From Methanomicrobiales archaeon (GTDB lineage: Archaea; Halobacteriota; Methanomicrobia; Methanomicrobiales; Methanospirillaceae), in assembly GCA_025350045.1 (NCBI GenBank), contig JANXYM010000039.1, positions 1 to 53,116 of the forward strand: a stretch of DNA of 53,116 bases. The letters are read 5' to 3'. Positions 9,044-18,186 of the stretch are shown here, piece after piece (within the stretch, counting starts at the first letter, position 1; each line of letters opens with the position of its first letter). The translations under genes were made by a program, and so were the position numbers. The notes under the pieces were generated by a model. It searched no databases. It saw nothing but the letters and a program-made list of their open reading frames with translations, and was not told where the DNA came from.

Positions 9044-9988
9044 ATGCTGAGTGTAAACGAACTGGCACTGGAAATTTTTGATAATCTGGCCGATCTGGCT
9101 GAAGAATTCAACGCCTGCTACCATGAACTCGATAATGGGGCACGGATTGTTGACTGTGGTGTAAGTGTACGCGGCGGCTATGCAGCGGGCAGGGCTTTTA
9201 CTGAGATCTGCATGGGCGGTCTTGGCGAGGTTAACTTCCGGATGGGACAGATCAATGAATTCCCCATGCCTTTTGTCGATGTTACGACAGATTTCCCGTC
9301 AATATCCTGCCTTGGTGCGCAGAAAGCCGGCTGGACTATCAAGGTGGGTAACTACTTTGCAATGGGCAGCGGCCCGGCCCGGGCGCTCTCCTTAAAGCCA
9401 AAGCACACCTTTGAAGTCATTGAATATGAAGATGACTACGACAGTGCAGTGATCTGCCTTGAGAGCGACCACCTGCCCAATGCAGAGGTAATGCAAAAGA
9501 TTGCCGATGAATGTCACATTGATGTGGCAAATGTCTGTGCAGTTGTTGCACCGACTTCATCTATTGTCGGCTCTATTCAGGTTTCCGGTCGCTGTGTCGA
9601 GACAGCGATCTACAAACTCAATGAGCTTGGATTTGATACCCGGAAGATCATCGCCGCGATGGGGACTGCACCGGTCCCGCCGGTCCGGGGAGCCAAGCTT
9701 GCCATGGGGGTAACGAACGATGCCACGATTTACTATGGCAGGATCAACCTCACGATGAATGCACCCGAGATCAAGGACTACCTTGCAAAGATCCCGAGCA
9801 GCAGTTCCAAGGGTTACGGCAAACCGTTCAACGACATCTTCAAGGAAGCAGGGTATGATTTCTATAAGATCGATACCTCGCTCTTTTCACCTGCAGAAGT
9901 CATCATCAACGAGCTTTCAACGGGCTCTGTATACCATGTCGGTGCAGTGAACCCCGATGTTACGCTGAAGTCCTTCGGGCTGCAGTAA
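9044..9988 (+). CDS. mch: Methenyltetrahydromethanopterin cyclohydrolase
   Basis: Mch interconverts N5-formyl-H4MPT and N5,N10-methenyl-H4MPT, the third step of CO2 reduction to methane, in the cytoplasm. The sequence is typical throughout: MLSVNELALEIFDNL at the start, DCGVSVRGGYAAGRAFTEIC, GLGEVNFRMGQI, and MAMGVTNDATIYYG-like GVTNDATIYYGR near the C-terminus. The ATG at 9044 is preceded by AGGGG (9030-9034) at normal spacing; an in-frame TTG two codons earlier is too close to that site. The gene stands alone and is followed by a T-rich tract. Confidence 0.97.
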   Translation: MLSVNELALEIFDNLADLAEEFNACYHELDNGARIVDCGVSVRGGYAAGRAFTEICMGGLGEVNFRMGQINEFPMPFVDVTTDFPSISCLGAQKAGWTIKVGNYFAMGSGPARALSLKPKHTFEVIEYEDDYDSAVICLESDHLPNAEVMQKIADECHIDVANVCAVVAPTSSIVGSIQVSGRCVETAIYKLNELGFDTRKIIAAMGTAPVPPVRGAKLAMGVTNDATIYYGRINLTMNAPEIKDYLAKIPSSSSKGYGKPFNDIFKEAGYDFYKIDTSLFSPAEVIINELSTGSVYHVGAVNPDVTLKSFGLQ

Positions 9989-9990
9989 GA

Positions 9991-10007
9991 CTTATTTTCT
10001 TTTTTCT
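9991..10007 (+). terminator. T-rich terminator after mch
   Basis: Directly after the mch stop codon the plus strand reads TTATTTTCTTTTTTCT, a typical archaeal T-rich termination tract. Confidence 0.45.
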
Positions 10008-10255
10008 CTGAATCTTCAAACCAAAAACGGAAATTTCCCAGCGGAATTTTTTCTTACACTCCCAGATTTATCCCCGAAAAAAAGAACAGTCGGGATACCC
10101 GCATAGTGAATACTTATGGACCCGATGATGTTACTTCAGATGTGATTTTTAAAATCATAGGATCCTCGCAGGAAGTGTTTTTTAAGCATGCGCTGTGAGG
10201 TATCATCCTGATAATCACTAAAAAAATCGAATAATTATAATCCGGTTTTTTGGAA

Positions 10256-10795
10256 TTATATGGGGGAAAGGAGATTTTCTGTCATTATTGTTGTCGGCGT
10301 AATACGGCGAATGCTTGTTGGATTACCCGTCGGGGGTTTGAGCAGGATGGTGATAACCTGGTTAGGGACAATCGGTGCTTTAGGATTGATGCGAAGGACA
10401 AACTGCTCTTCGTATTCGATTCGATTATTTGGATTACCCACCTCGTTTTGCACAGAGAGTATCCCCCAAGATCCCGGTGGGGGATTGCCCCGGAAACCCT
10501 CCATGGGTGAGATGGTTTCAGTCCGGATTGCGTCCGCGTATACGATGGCCAGTTTTTCCATATCTATGGTTTTAATATCTGGCGTAAGACCAACGGTCAA
10601 CGTGATGGTATCGACCGTTCCTCGCGGTATCCCCAATCCCGTCACATCCCCGAAAACCTGAAGAACCTGACCCGGTTGAAAGCTGCCTTTAGGGGTTATT
10701 GATGCAGGAACTGATGTGTCCTCTCCCATACAGCCTACAGCAAGAATGCCAGACATCAGCATCAGCGTCAAGAATACATATTGCCATTTTCCCAT
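10256..10795 (-). CDS. Lipoprotein with archaellin-like beta domain
   Basis: A 179-residue secreted protein. The N-terminus has a lipoprotein signal: MGKWQYVFLTLMLMSGILAV followed directly by GCMGED, with the lipid Cys at about 22. The rest contains ITLTVGLTPDIKTIDMEKLA and IVYADAI segments, which resemble the outer beta domain of archaellins and related type IV pilins (L-T-x-G-x-x-x-I-D-M-x-K-x-x). It lacks the class III signal and hydrophobic helix needed for filament assembly, so it is probably membrane-tethered. Similar lipoproteins occur in Methanomicrobiales; the function is unknown. It stands alone between two AT-rich gaps. Confidence 0.65.
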   Translation of the reverse strand: MGKWQYVFLTLMLMSGILAVGCMGEDTSVPASITPKGSFQPGQVLQVFGDVTGLGIPRGTVDTITLTVGLTPDIKTIDMEKLAIVYADAIRTETISPMEGFRGNPPPGSWGILSVQNEVGNPNNRIEYEEQFVLRINPKAPIVPNQVITILLKPPTGNPTSIRRITPTTIMTENLLSPI

Positions 10796-11064
10796 GGATT
10801 ATCCTGCCATCTGGTGTAGAGAAACTATGTGAAGGTACTTAAAAAATGCTATGGTAACAGTCATTAAAAGATGATCGGATGAAGCATCGTCGTCAACTCT
10901 CGTCAAATGGTATGTTTCTCAACGGTTTATAATAGTTGCAAAAGAATCCGATTCAATAATTGTGAACCAACAGGATCTCATTCCAATTTTTTTTACTCAA
11001 ATAAAAATTGTACATTTCTGTTTTTGGAATTTTTGACGCGTTTTATTGTTCTGGATAAAAAGAA

Positions 11065-11700
11065 TTATTCTGACTTTTTCATCACGAGCAGGAAGGGTAG
11101 TAATAAGACGATCGCTATAACTATCCAAAAGTTGCCAAAGAGGTAGAGCAACTGTTCGCGCCACTGGTCATAAAACCGTAGGTCGATCGTCCTGATTTTC
11201 TTCCACTGAACGAGCGTAGTATTGTCAGGAAAGCGCGTAACATTGGCACCCGGACTGATACTGGTGAGCAGGGGATTTCGTACATCGAGTTCTGCCGGGA
11301 GGATTACACTCACGTTATACTGGTTGTCGTACCCTGCCTGCAGGGTATTGTCCTTGAGCGGGGCTGTGTACGATACGGTATAGTTTCCGCGCAAAAACGT
11401 GATCGCCGATGGCCTGCCCCATGCTTTGCTCCAGTTAAACTCGCAAGGGGAACAGTTCCCGGACAGGTTCACATTGCCAACATTGATGGCAACCTTCTCT
11501 CCCAAAAATCCGATATCGGCAAATTCATACCGTTCTGAATTGGAGATCTCAATGGAAGCATTGTATGCAGTCCCGTTGGGAAAAATCTGATAATCTGCCG
11601 ATAGGGCACACGCAGTCGGAAGAGCCGCCAGCAGAATTACAAGTGCAGCGCAGAGAGCAGCGAGGGGAGATCGGCGTCGATCTCGGTCGGGGGTTCGCAT
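11065..11700 (-). CDS. Secreted membrane-anchored protein, DUF5803-like
   Basis: The protein has an Arg-rich N-region (RDRDRRR within the first 12 residues), a hydrophobic signal segment ALVILLAALPTACA, an extracytoplasmic beta-rich domain of about 150 residues, and a C-terminal membrane helix GNFWIVIAIVLLLPFLLV ending MKKSE. Architecture and length resemble the archaeal DUF5803 family, but I name that family from memory. The ATG overlaps the end of thrC by 64 nt. No other ATG, GTG or TTG exists between it and the signal core, so the overlap seems real. The two genes are likely co-transcribed. Confidence 0.6.
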   Translation of the reverse strand: MRTPDRDRRRSPLAALCAALVILLAALPTACALSADYQIFPNGTAYNASIEISNSERYEFADIGFLGEKVAINVGNVNLSGNCSPCEFNWSKAWGRPSAITFLRGNYTVSYTAPLKDNTLQAGYDNQYNVSVILPAELDVRNPLLTSISPGANVTRFPDNTTLVQWKKIRTIDLRFYDQWREQLLYLFGNFWIVIAIVLLLPFLLVMKKSE

Positions 11701-12842
11701 TGTTTGATCACCGTATCCGGATCCTTGAGCAGATGTCCGGTAACAACACAGACAATCTTCTCGTTCCGGTCAATCATTCCCATCTCAACCAGTTTCCGTA
11801 TGCCGGCCACTGATGCAGCCGATGCTGGTTCGACACCAATGCCTTCTTTGCGGGCGAGATCACGCTGCATACGCAGGATCTCTTCATCAGTCACGGTTTC
11901 AGCTAGCCCCCCGGTCATCCGGATTGCTCTTAAGGCCTTTTCTGCATTGACCGGTGCCCCGATTCTGATGGCGGTTGCAATGGTCTCAGGATTCGCCTCT
12001 GGAATCACTTCCTGCAGGTTTTCGCGGATAGCCCGGACAATAGGACTTGAGCCCTGCGCCTGAATGCCGGTCATCATCGGCAGACGGTCGATGAAACCGA
12101 GCTCCTGTAACTCGAGAAATCCCTTGTATACTGCCGAGATATTTCCTGCATTTCCCACGGGAAGTACGAACCGGTCCGGTATTTCACCGAGCTGGTCGAG
12201 CGCTTCAAATCCTATGGTCTTCTGGCCTTCCAGCCGGTAGGGATTGATGGAATTGAGCAGGTACAGTCCATGCGAAAGGCAGAGATCGTGGACCATCTCA
12301 AGCGCACGGTCGAAGTTGCCCCTGATGGAGATGACTTTTGCCCCGTGCATCAGGGCCTGCGCGACTTTCCCGACTGCTACTTTTCCTGCGGGAAGCAGCA
12401 CTACTGCAGGAATGCCCGCTTTTGCAGCATACACGGCAAGGCTGGCCGAGGTATTGCCGGTGCTTGCACAGGCAACACTCTTCTTGCCGAGCTGGATGGC
12501 CATCGATACACCGACCGTCATGCCCCGGTCCTTAAACGAACCGGAGGGGTTCATGCCCTCGTGTTTGGCATAAAGGTGAGGCAGGCCCATTTCCTCTCCG
12601 AGCTTTTTGAGGTGATAGAGGGGTGTACCGCCTTCATGCAGGGTGACGGGGGGGATCGTGACCGGCAGGAGTTCCTTATAGCGCCAGACCGAGAGTGGTC
12701 GCTGGTTCCAGGCTGCCCTTGAGACGGAGATTTCATCCAGTGGGTATTTGACCGCGAGCAGGTGGCCGCATTTTGTGCAATTATAGAGAATCTCGTCAGC
12801 GGGATAGGTGGCTCCACAGTTGACGCATACGAGATGATACAT
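11637..12842 (-). CDS. thrC: Threonine synthase
   Basis: A PLP enzyme that converts O-phosphohomoserine to threonine. The N-terminus holds a four-Cys zinc-ribbon-like segment, CVNCGATYP then YNCTKCG, usual for archaeal ThrC. The PLP lysine is in GSFKDRGMTVG. ACASTGNTSASLAVYAAKAG is the phosphate-contacting loop. I prefer the ATG at 12842 (MYHLVCVNCG) because TATATG at 12867-12872 lies about 28 nt upstream, which would give a leaderless message; that box overlaps the alternative ATG at 12869. From this start the length is 401 residues, normal for the family. DUF5803-like follows with a 64-nt overlap. Confidence 0.94.
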   Translation of the reverse strand: MYHLVCVNCGATYPADEILYNCTKCGHLLAVKYPLDEISVSRAAWNQRPLSVWRYKELLPVTIPPVTLHEGGTPLYHLKKLGEEMGLPHLYAKHEGMNPSGSFKDRGMTVGVSMAIQLGKKSVACASTGNTSASLAVYAAKAGIPAVVLLPAGKVAVGKVAQALMHGAKVISIRGNFDRALEMVHDLCLSHGLYLLNSINPYRLEGQKTIGFEALDQLGEIPDRFVLPVGNAGNISAVYKGFLELQELGFIDRLPMMTGIQAQGSSPIVRAIRENLQEVIPEANPETIATAIRIGAPVNAEKALRAIRMTGGLAETVTDEEILRMQRDLARKEGIGVEPASAASVAGIRKLVEMGMIDRNEKIVCVVTGHLLKDPDTVIKQCEPPTEIDADLPSLLSALHL

Positions 12843-12866
12843 GGAATAGTGTTGATCTGCCAGATA

Positions 12867-12872
12867 CATATA
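12867..12872 (-). promoter_or_regulatory. TATA box for thrC
   Basis: The minus strand reads TATATG centred about 28 nt before the ATG at 12842. This is the distance expected for a leaderless archaeal transcript and is the reason for choosing that start. Confidence 0.45.
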
Positions 12873-12917
12873 GGCGTGCGGTTTTACCGATCCATTAGTT
12901 AAGGTACTATCATGTAA

Positions 12918-13751
12918 TTACGTTTGTTTATCAAGGGAGTAGTAGAGCGCATCCTTATGATCGTTTTCTACCGGAAGAGCTAACCGTGCTGCGGTGACTT
13001 CTGCCGGATTTAGTTCCAGAAAAAGCAGCTGCTCTGCTTCATTGGCACGGCTTATGATAGTGCCATGGGGATCAGCTGCGATGGATACGCCGGAATACCG
13101 GTCCACAGGTGTAGTTCCCGTAGTATTTACCCCTACCACATACATCTGGTTCTCTGCTGCCCGCGCCTGGATAAATAGTTCCCAGTGCCGGATGCGGCTA
13201 GCCGGCCATGCTGCAGGCACGAATACAACCTGCACTCTTTTTTTTGCATAGATCCGGAAAAGTGCCGGGAACCGAAGATCGTAACAGATCGCAAGCCCGC
13301 AGGTAAGAGGACCCAGAGAAAATATACCCGGTCTTGTTCCCGGTAAAAAATGCTTGTCTTCATTTGCCGGGGAAAATAAGTGAATTTTTGAGTAGGTGGA
13401 TAAAATTTTCCCATCGTTTCCAATAGCCACCAATGTATTTTTCGGGTAAGGGGATGCAACCTCGCGGAGCGAACCGATTACCGCAATCCTGTTCGTTTTT
13501 GCACAGGTCTGCAGCCGTGTAATGATGCTCCCATTCAGGGCCTGCACATTTTTTCCCGACAATGGATCCCAGCCAGTGAGAAACTGTTCGGGGAAACAGA
13601 TAAGCTGCGCATCACAGGTAGCCGCATGAGCGATGAACCCTTCTGCTTTCTCTAACGTTTTTTCCGGATCTTCCCATATGCTGGAAATTTGGGCACTGCA
13701 TACCCGGATACTCGAATATGAATCCACGATGGGATCGCTACTTCCCGACAT
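12918..13751 (-). CDS. Carbon-nitrogen hydrolase family protein (nitrilase superfamily)
   Basis: A 277-residue amidohydrolase with the Glu-Lys-Cys triad visible in order: Glu in CFPEQFLTGWD, Lys in YSKIHLFSP, and Cys in GLAICYDLRFP. The region VVFVPAAWPASRIRHWELFI is typical of the Nit2/omega-amidase branch, so an omega-amidase or a damaged-metabolite amidase is likely; the substrate cannot be read from sequence. It overlaps the upstream small membrane protein gene by 14 nt and lies in a minus-strand cluster with MarC. Confidence 0.87.
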   Translation of the reverse strand: MSGSSDPIVDSYSSIRVCSAQISSIWEDPEKTLEKAEGFIAHAATCDAQLICFPEQFLTGWDPLSGKNVQALNGSIITRLQTCAKTNRIAVIGSLREVASPYPKNTLVAIGNDGKILSTYSKIHLFSPANEDKHFLPGTRPGIFSLGPLTCGLAICYDLRFPALFRIYAKKRVQVVFVPAAWPASRIRHWELFIQARAAENQMYVVGVNTTGTTPVDRYSGVSIAADPHGTIISRANEAEQLLFLELNPAEVTAARLALPVENDHKDALYYSLDKQT

Positions 13752-13938
13752 TGGTCTTCTGTTCCCCGTAGATGATCAGGATTGCACTCATGACGATCAA
13801 CAGGGATGTGGTTAGAAGAAGGAACGGCGCAATGCGAATAGTCATTCCTAAAAGCAGCGCCGCAATGATGGTACCTGCAGCAGTTATACTGCATCCTATC
13901 AGTACCAATCCTACCGATGTAAGATCCCAGTTGTTCAT
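13738..13938 (-). CDS. Small two-helix membrane protein
   Basis: A 66-residue hydrophobic protein with two predicted transmembrane segments, LVLIGCSITAAGTIIAALLL and APFLLLTTSLLIVMSAILII, joined by a short loop and ending in a charged tail EQKTNVGK. The frame is between the MarC gene (2-nt gap) and the nitrilase gene (14-nt overlap), so it is held in an operon, which supports its being real. No family recognised. Confidence 0.65.
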   Translation of the reverse strand: MNNWDLTSVGLVLIGCSITAAGTIIAALLLGMTIRIAPFLLLTTSLLIVMSAILIIYGEQKTNVGK

Positions 13939-13940
13939 AG

Positions 13941-14591
13941 TTATCCTCCGGAAAGGAGCGGAAACGCGAGCCGAATTCCATTGATTACAAACTGTACCGC
14001 AATAGCGATAAGCAGCATGCCCATCAGACGGTTGATAGCCCGGTATTCTCTCTGTCCTATTCTCGTCAGGATATAATCTGAATTTAGCATCATATAATAG
14101 GTGAGCACGATAGAGATGGCGAGAGAGACCAGAACGATTCCAATTGCAATAGGTGTCATAGTAGTTGCTTCATTCATCAGCACAATTGTCGTGGTTATAG
14201 CGCCCGGTCCGGCAATCATGGGGATGGCAAGAGGCATGATGGAGATATCGTCAGTATCCCGTGACTCGTACTTCTCTGTTGCAGTCAGTTTTGTCCGCGA
14301 TGTTTTTGCATAGACCATCTCCATACCAATCCCGAATAACAGGATTCCCCCTGCTATCCGGAAGGCCTCAAGCGTTATGCCGAAGAGCTGAAGGATCCAC
14401 GTTCCGATAAGAGCTACGATGAGCAGGATTAAGAATGCAAAACGGCACGCATCGCGGGCAACAGCATCCCGTGCGGACCGATCCATATTCGTTGTAAGGG
14501 AGACATAGATAAGCGTTGCGCCAAGGGGATTGACAATAATGAGTATGGATGAGATGGATAACAGGGCAAAACTGAGGACATCTCCTGCCAT
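13941..14591 (-). CDS. MarC family (UPF0056) integral membrane protein
   Basis: A six-helix membrane protein of about 216 residues. Recognisable family segments are IIVNPLGATLIYVSLT in helix 1, FRIAGGILLFGIGMEM in the middle and LAIPMIAGPGAITTTIVLM in the second half, which is the repeat of the first. The exact function is unknown; the Escherichia coli marC name came from a mistaken link to drug resistance. I prefer ATG 14591; the frame extends to a TTG at 14612. Confidence 0.87.
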   Translation of the reverse strand: MAGDVLSFALLSISSILIIVNPLGATLIYVSLTTNMDRSARDAVARDACRFAFLILLIVALIGTWILQLFGITLEAFRIAGGILLFGIGMEMVYAKTSRTKLTATEKYESRDTDDISIMPLAIPMIAGPGAITTTIVLMNEATTMTPIAIGIVLVSLAISIVLTYYMMLNSDYILTRIGQREYRAINRLMGMLLIAIAVQFVINGIRLAFPLLSGG

Positions 14592-14730
14592 TATGGAATA
14601 GTGCGGTGCCAAAGAGTAATAGAGATTATGGTATTGGATAAACTATGGAAAAATATACTCTTTGATTCTGATTGCCACAAGTGAACAGGCGCAGAAAGTG
14701 GCAAAGCTGCTTTGATTATAAAAATAGGAA

Positions 14731-15183
14731 TTAGTACTCGTATATCACAGATTCGTTAATCCGTGTATACATGAACAGTTCTGCGGCTTTGAAGTGGATT
14801 GCAATTTCGATGGCCGCACTTTCGGGAGCATCCGATGCATGGATAACATTCCGGCCGATATCGATACCGAAATCGCCTCGGATTGTTCCCGGCATAGCTT
14901 CCTGCGGATTCGTTGCACCTATCACCTTGCGGACGATTGCCACAACATTCCTGCCTTCCCAAACCATAAGGAAACAGGGTCCCCCCATGATATATTTCTT
15001 TAGTGACGGGAAGAAGGGTTTCGCAAGGTGTTCCTTATACTGCTCCGTCACTCTCGGTTCAGGAAGAACTTCGAAACGGGCAGCAACCAGTTTTAATCCC
15101 TTTGCTTCGAGCCGGGAAACGATCTCCCCGACGAGACCCCGCTGGACTCCGTCAGGTTTGATCATGACAAATGAACGGTCCAT
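14731..15183 (-). CDS. ndk: Nucleoside-diphosphate kinase
   Basis: Ndk transfers the gamma phosphate of ATP to other NDPs through a phosphohistidine. The sequence begins [19 protein letters not shown]. The active-site His is in [14 protein letters not shown], and the Kpn loop region [14 protein letters not shown] is intact. The length of 150 residues is normal. It follows eL24 by 6 nt and ends the eL8-eS28-eL24-ndk group, an arrangement conserved in euryarchaea. Confidence 0.97.
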   Translation of the reverse strand: MDRSFVMIKPDGVQRGLVGEIVSRLEAKGLKLVAARFEVLPEPRVTEQYKEHLAKPFFPSLKKYIMGGPCFLMVWEGRNVVAIVRKVIGATNPQEAMPGTIRGDFGIDIGRNVIHASDAPESAAIEIAIHFKAAELFMYTRINESVIYEY

Positions 15184-15189
15184 GGATGC

Positions 15190-15381
15190 TCACTTCTTGC
15201 CTAATGCTTTCTTACCGGCAGCGGTCCACTCAACACGGCGGGGAACCCTGCCGAGTTTCTGGTTGTTCTGGCATTTTGAACTGCAGAAGTACATAACTGA
15301 CCCGTCCTTTTTGACATACATTTTACCGGTGCCGGGTTCAAGCTGACTGCCGCAGAATGTGCAGACGTGTTGTTCTACCAT
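15190..15381 (-). CDS. rpl24e: Large ribosomal subunit protein eL24
   Basis: A 63-residue zinc-ribbon ribosomal protein. The Cys pairs CTFCG and CSSKC bind zinc in this family, and [18 protein letters not shown] is diagnostic. It is 3 nt after eS28 and 6 nt before ndk in the same operon. Confidence 0.96.
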   Translation of the reverse strand: MVEQHVCTFCGSQLEPGTGKMYVKKDGSVMYFCSSKCQNNQKLGRVPRRVEWTAAGKKALGKK

Positions 15382-15384
15382 TGT

Positions 15385-15594
15385 TTACCGCCTCGACATT
15401 TTCTTTGCTTCGCGCTCAGTTTCGAGGAGCATTATGACATCTCCTTCGCGAATCGGACCAACCGTATTGCGGGTGATGATCCTGCCCTTGTTGTTGCCGT
15501 CGAGGATGCGGCACTTGACCTGCATTGCCTCACCGTGCATGCCGGTTGAGCCAATGACCTCGATCACTTCGGCTGGCGTTGCATCTTCTGCCAT
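15385..15594 (-). CDS. rps28e: Small ribosomal subunit protein eS28
   Basis: A 69-residue OB-fold ribosomal protein. The core GRTGMHGEA-type segment appears as [19 protein letters not shown], followed by the conserved [19 protein letters not shown] and a basic tail ending MSRR. It sits in the operon between eL8 and eL24. Confidence 0.96.
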   Translation of the reverse strand: MAEDATPAEVIEVIGSTGMHGEAMQVKCRILDGNNKGRIITRNTVGPIREGDVIMLLETEREAKKMSRR

Positions 15595-15604
15595 AGTGAT
15601 ATCC

Positions 15605-15973
15605 TCACGCCTTCAGCGCAATGAGCTGCTTTGCAAGGTCGTCGATCGTTTCTTTTGCCTTGCCGGGCTTGACGATTGCTGCTGCTGCCGATCCAACATC
15701 AAGACCGCTTGCTGCGCCAACATCGTTCTGCTTGTTGATGAAGATATAGGGGATCTTTTTCTCTTCACAGAGGGGTGCAAGGTGCATGACGATCTCTTCG
15801 GGTTCGACATCCGCACCAATAAGGACGAGTGCTGCGATACCTCGCTCAATGGCCTTGGTTGCCTCGTTGGATCCTTTCTTGATCTTACCGGTGTCTCGTG
15901 CAACTTCAAGGGCTTCAAGAGCCTTGTTCTGAAGCTCTTCTGGAGCTATTGTTTTAACGTAACCTTTTGACAT
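15605..15973 (-). CDS. rpl7ae: Large ribosomal subunit protein eL8 (L7Ae), kink-turn binding protein
   Basis: A 122-residue L7Ae protein. In archaea it is part of the ribosome and also binds kink-turns in box C/D and H/ACA guide RNPs and in RNase P. The RNA-contacting stretch [16 protein letters not shown] and the segment [20 protein letters not shown] are typical. A GAGGTGAG Shine-Dalgarno lies 4 nt before the ATG. It is the first gene of a four-gene operon driven by the TATA box at 16064-16072. Confidence 0.97.
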   Translation of the reverse strand: MSKGYVKTIAPEELQNKALEALEVARDTGKIKKGSNEATKAIERGIAALVLIGADVEPEEIVMHLAPLCEEKKIPYIFINKQNDVGAASGLDVGSAAAAIVKPGKAKETIDDLAKQLIALKA

Positions 15974-16063
15974 AACTCACCTCATTCAGGAGTAGCGTCT
16001 CCTTCATTACTCATCAGTCCAGCAATGATGCCATGATGTAGCCATATTATTACGATAAGAACT

Positions 16064-16072
16064 GAAATAAAG
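16064..16072 (-). promoter_or_regulatory. TATA box of the eL8-eS28-eL24-ndk operon
   Basis: The minus strand reads CTTTATTTC within an AAACC-preceded context, about 95 nt upstream of the eL8 start. This leaves a 5' leader of roughly 65 nt. Confidence 0.4.
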
Positions 16073-16137
16073 GTTTGTGCCTGACGGGTCAACAGGTTTA
16101 TTGCCTGCCATTTTTTTAACTGTATAATTGCTGGTAT

Positions 16138-18186
16138 TTATGCTGAAAGACGGTAAATCTCGGTTCCCCTTGCAGAATACACCAACTCCATATCTGAATG
16201 TGATATATTTACCTTATAGCGCTCGCGCTCTGCATCTCCCACGTAGAGGAGCGTAGCCTGGTATTTCTTCATTAAGGGGATTGTCTCATCAGGCTGTTCA
16301 TAGATTTCCCTTATGTCATTGTTCCTCGTGCTGAACCACCCGGTGTCATCCCCGCGCCACATGAACTCGTGGAATGGCATGCCGATAATACCAGGAATCC
16401 CCGTAAATGATGAAACCCGCGAGTAATACGTGTAGTCGCCACCTTCTGCTTCTACAAGTATTTCATCCCCGGGAAGTGAGCGCAGGTAGGCAACAGCAGG
16501 GGCATCAGATGGGTGCGCGTCCCTGAGGTAAGCCAGCCCATCAAGGGTATGGGTTCCATAACTGACCGTAAACGGCACAATAAAGGGCACAACAAACAGC
16601 ATCGCAATAAGTGTGATCGCAATTACTGCTGATTGCCGTTCGGGCATGACCGGAATTTTTCCCCAGTTCTCCAGCCATTTCGCCGCCATTGCAAATGCTG
16701 CAATCCCGAGCAGGATCCATGCAGGAAGGTAACATTTGAAAATTGTGTTCATCCGGAAATAGGTGTCGCCCATGTTATCCTTGAGGTAGAACAATTCGCA
16801 GAAAATTAAGATCACGAGGCCGAGAATTGCCAGCAGCGCGGCGGAGTCCGTCTCTCTCTTTTGTGCCAGACGTGCAACAAAATAAATCACCGGTATCGCT
16901 GCAATCGCTGCTGCTGTATAACCCATGAGTGCAAAAGGGATGGCAACCAGCAGCAGGTACGGGCGCTTTGCGATATCCGGGATAAGAATGACAAAAAAGA
17001 GTGCAATGAACCAGCCGTTTACCAGAAGAAATTCGACCGGGTTCGAGGGTATCTGCACTATGAATAGTCCACCGGTGCTGGTCTTCAATTGCAAGTAGAA
17101 AGGCAGGTAGCAGAGGATGGCTGCAGGAGGCACAATAACGAGTAATGTCCATGCAATGCTTCTGAACCAGTCTTTTCTGCATCGCCAGAGAATCAGTGCA
17201 CCAAAGACAATAGTGATGGGAGCGTAGATCAGCACGTCCCAAGTGTTGAACAGGGGCATGGAACCAAGACTGAGTGCGGCCAGTATGCACAGGAGCCATT
17301 TTCCCCGGGATTCAAGTGACTCCCATCGCTGGTAGGCAAACAGCAGCAGGAAGATCAGGAAGACCTGGTTGAAGATAGAAACAACATGGGCATGGACATC
17401 ACCCCATATAAACGAGAAGAGGGGGTACTCGTTGATGGTATTGGTTATGGTTCGCGTGCTGTCCCACAATACCGTATTCATCGCTTTACCCTGCACGAAC
17501 TGGTAAACAAACGAAGGGTTCGGTAAGAAGAAGATCACCAGCGGGAGCCAGCGGAACCGGTTGAGCACCAGTGTTCCGATAGTGTAAACATTCACTGCTG
17601 CAATACCAAACACTGTGGGAAGTGCGAGATTGAATGCAATGTTTGACGGAACGCCGCTCACAATTGCAAGGCACCCAAACATCCAGTACCCGAGATAATA
17701 GTAGACATTCAATGTTCCCCCGGCGAACCATGGGTCGAGCGGAGGGACAACCGGTGCTCGTATCACGGATGCGAGAAATGCATGGTCCATGAACTTCTCT
17801 GCATAGGAGATGGTTGGGTTGACAAACCGCACATCGAGCATGAGCATAAAGCAGATGAGGAACAGGAGTTCCCAGCGCCACTCTTTTTTCAATTCATCAA
17901 TAGTGTATTCATGGTGCCGGGTATGATACACGAAAAGAGCCAGAAATGGTAACAGGGTGAGTTGAACCGGCAGGTGACTCAGTCCACAGTACCATGAGAG
18001 GATGGTAAAGATAAGAAGCGAGGCTGAGAACGCGGCTGGAAATGCAAAATTCCCAAACGTTTTTTTCAGTGATGGGTAGAGGGAAACCTGGATCAGCGTA
18101 AGGACGAGAAGCCAGCTGATGACTGAAATGAACTGCTGCTCAATGCTCAGGTTTATCCTCTCCGCCGAATTTTGAGTTAAAAACAT
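16138..18186 (-). CDS. DUF2298 (chlor_Arch_YYY) polytopic membrane protein
   Basis: A 682-residue protein with about 15 or more hydrophobic segments and a short C-terminal soluble domain. The tyrosine-rich NVYYYLGYWMFG motif is the hallmark of the archaeal/Chloroflexi YYY family, which resembles membrane glycosyltransferases (GT-C-like). A plausible role is lipid-linked sugar transfer at the cell surface, supported by neighbouring GT2 and flippase-like genes, but no member's reaction is known to me. The ATG overlaps the end of the upstream gene by 47 nt; a non-ATG start near 18150 would shorten the overlap and cannot be excluded. It is the last gene of the operon. Confidence 0.86.
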   Translation of the reverse strand: MFLTQNSAERINLSIEQQFISVISWLLVLTLIQVSLYPSLKKTFGNFAFPAAFSASLLIFTILSWYCGLSHLPVQLTLLPFLALFVYHTRHHEYTIDELKKEWRWELLFLICFMLMLDVRFVNPTISYAEKFMDHAFLASVIRAPVVPPLDPWFAGGTLNVYYYLGYWMFGCLAIVSGVPSNIAFNLALPTVFGIAAVNVYTIGTLVLNRFRWLPLVIFFLPNPSFVYQFVQGKAMNTVLWDSTRTITNTINEYPLFSFIWGDVHAHVVSIFNQVFLIFLLLFAYQRWESLESRGKWLLCILAALSLGSMPLFNTWDVLIYAPITIVFGALILWRCRKDWFRSIAWTLLVIVPPAAILCYLPFYLQLKTSTGGLFIVQIPSNPVEFLLVNGWFIALFFVILIPDIAKRPYLLLVAIPFALMGYTAAAIAAIPVIYFVARLAQKRETDSAALLAILGLVILIFCELFYLKDNMGDTYFRMNTIFKCYLPAWILLGIAAFAMAAKWLENWGKIPVMPERQSAVIAITLIAMLFVVPFIVPFTVSYGTHTLDGLAYLRDAHPSDAPAVAYLRSLPGDEILVEAEGGDYTYYSRVSSFTGIPGIIGMPFHEFMWRGDDTGWFSTRNNDIREIYEQPDETIPLMKKYQATLLYVGDAERERYKVNISHSDMELVYSARGTEIYRLSA

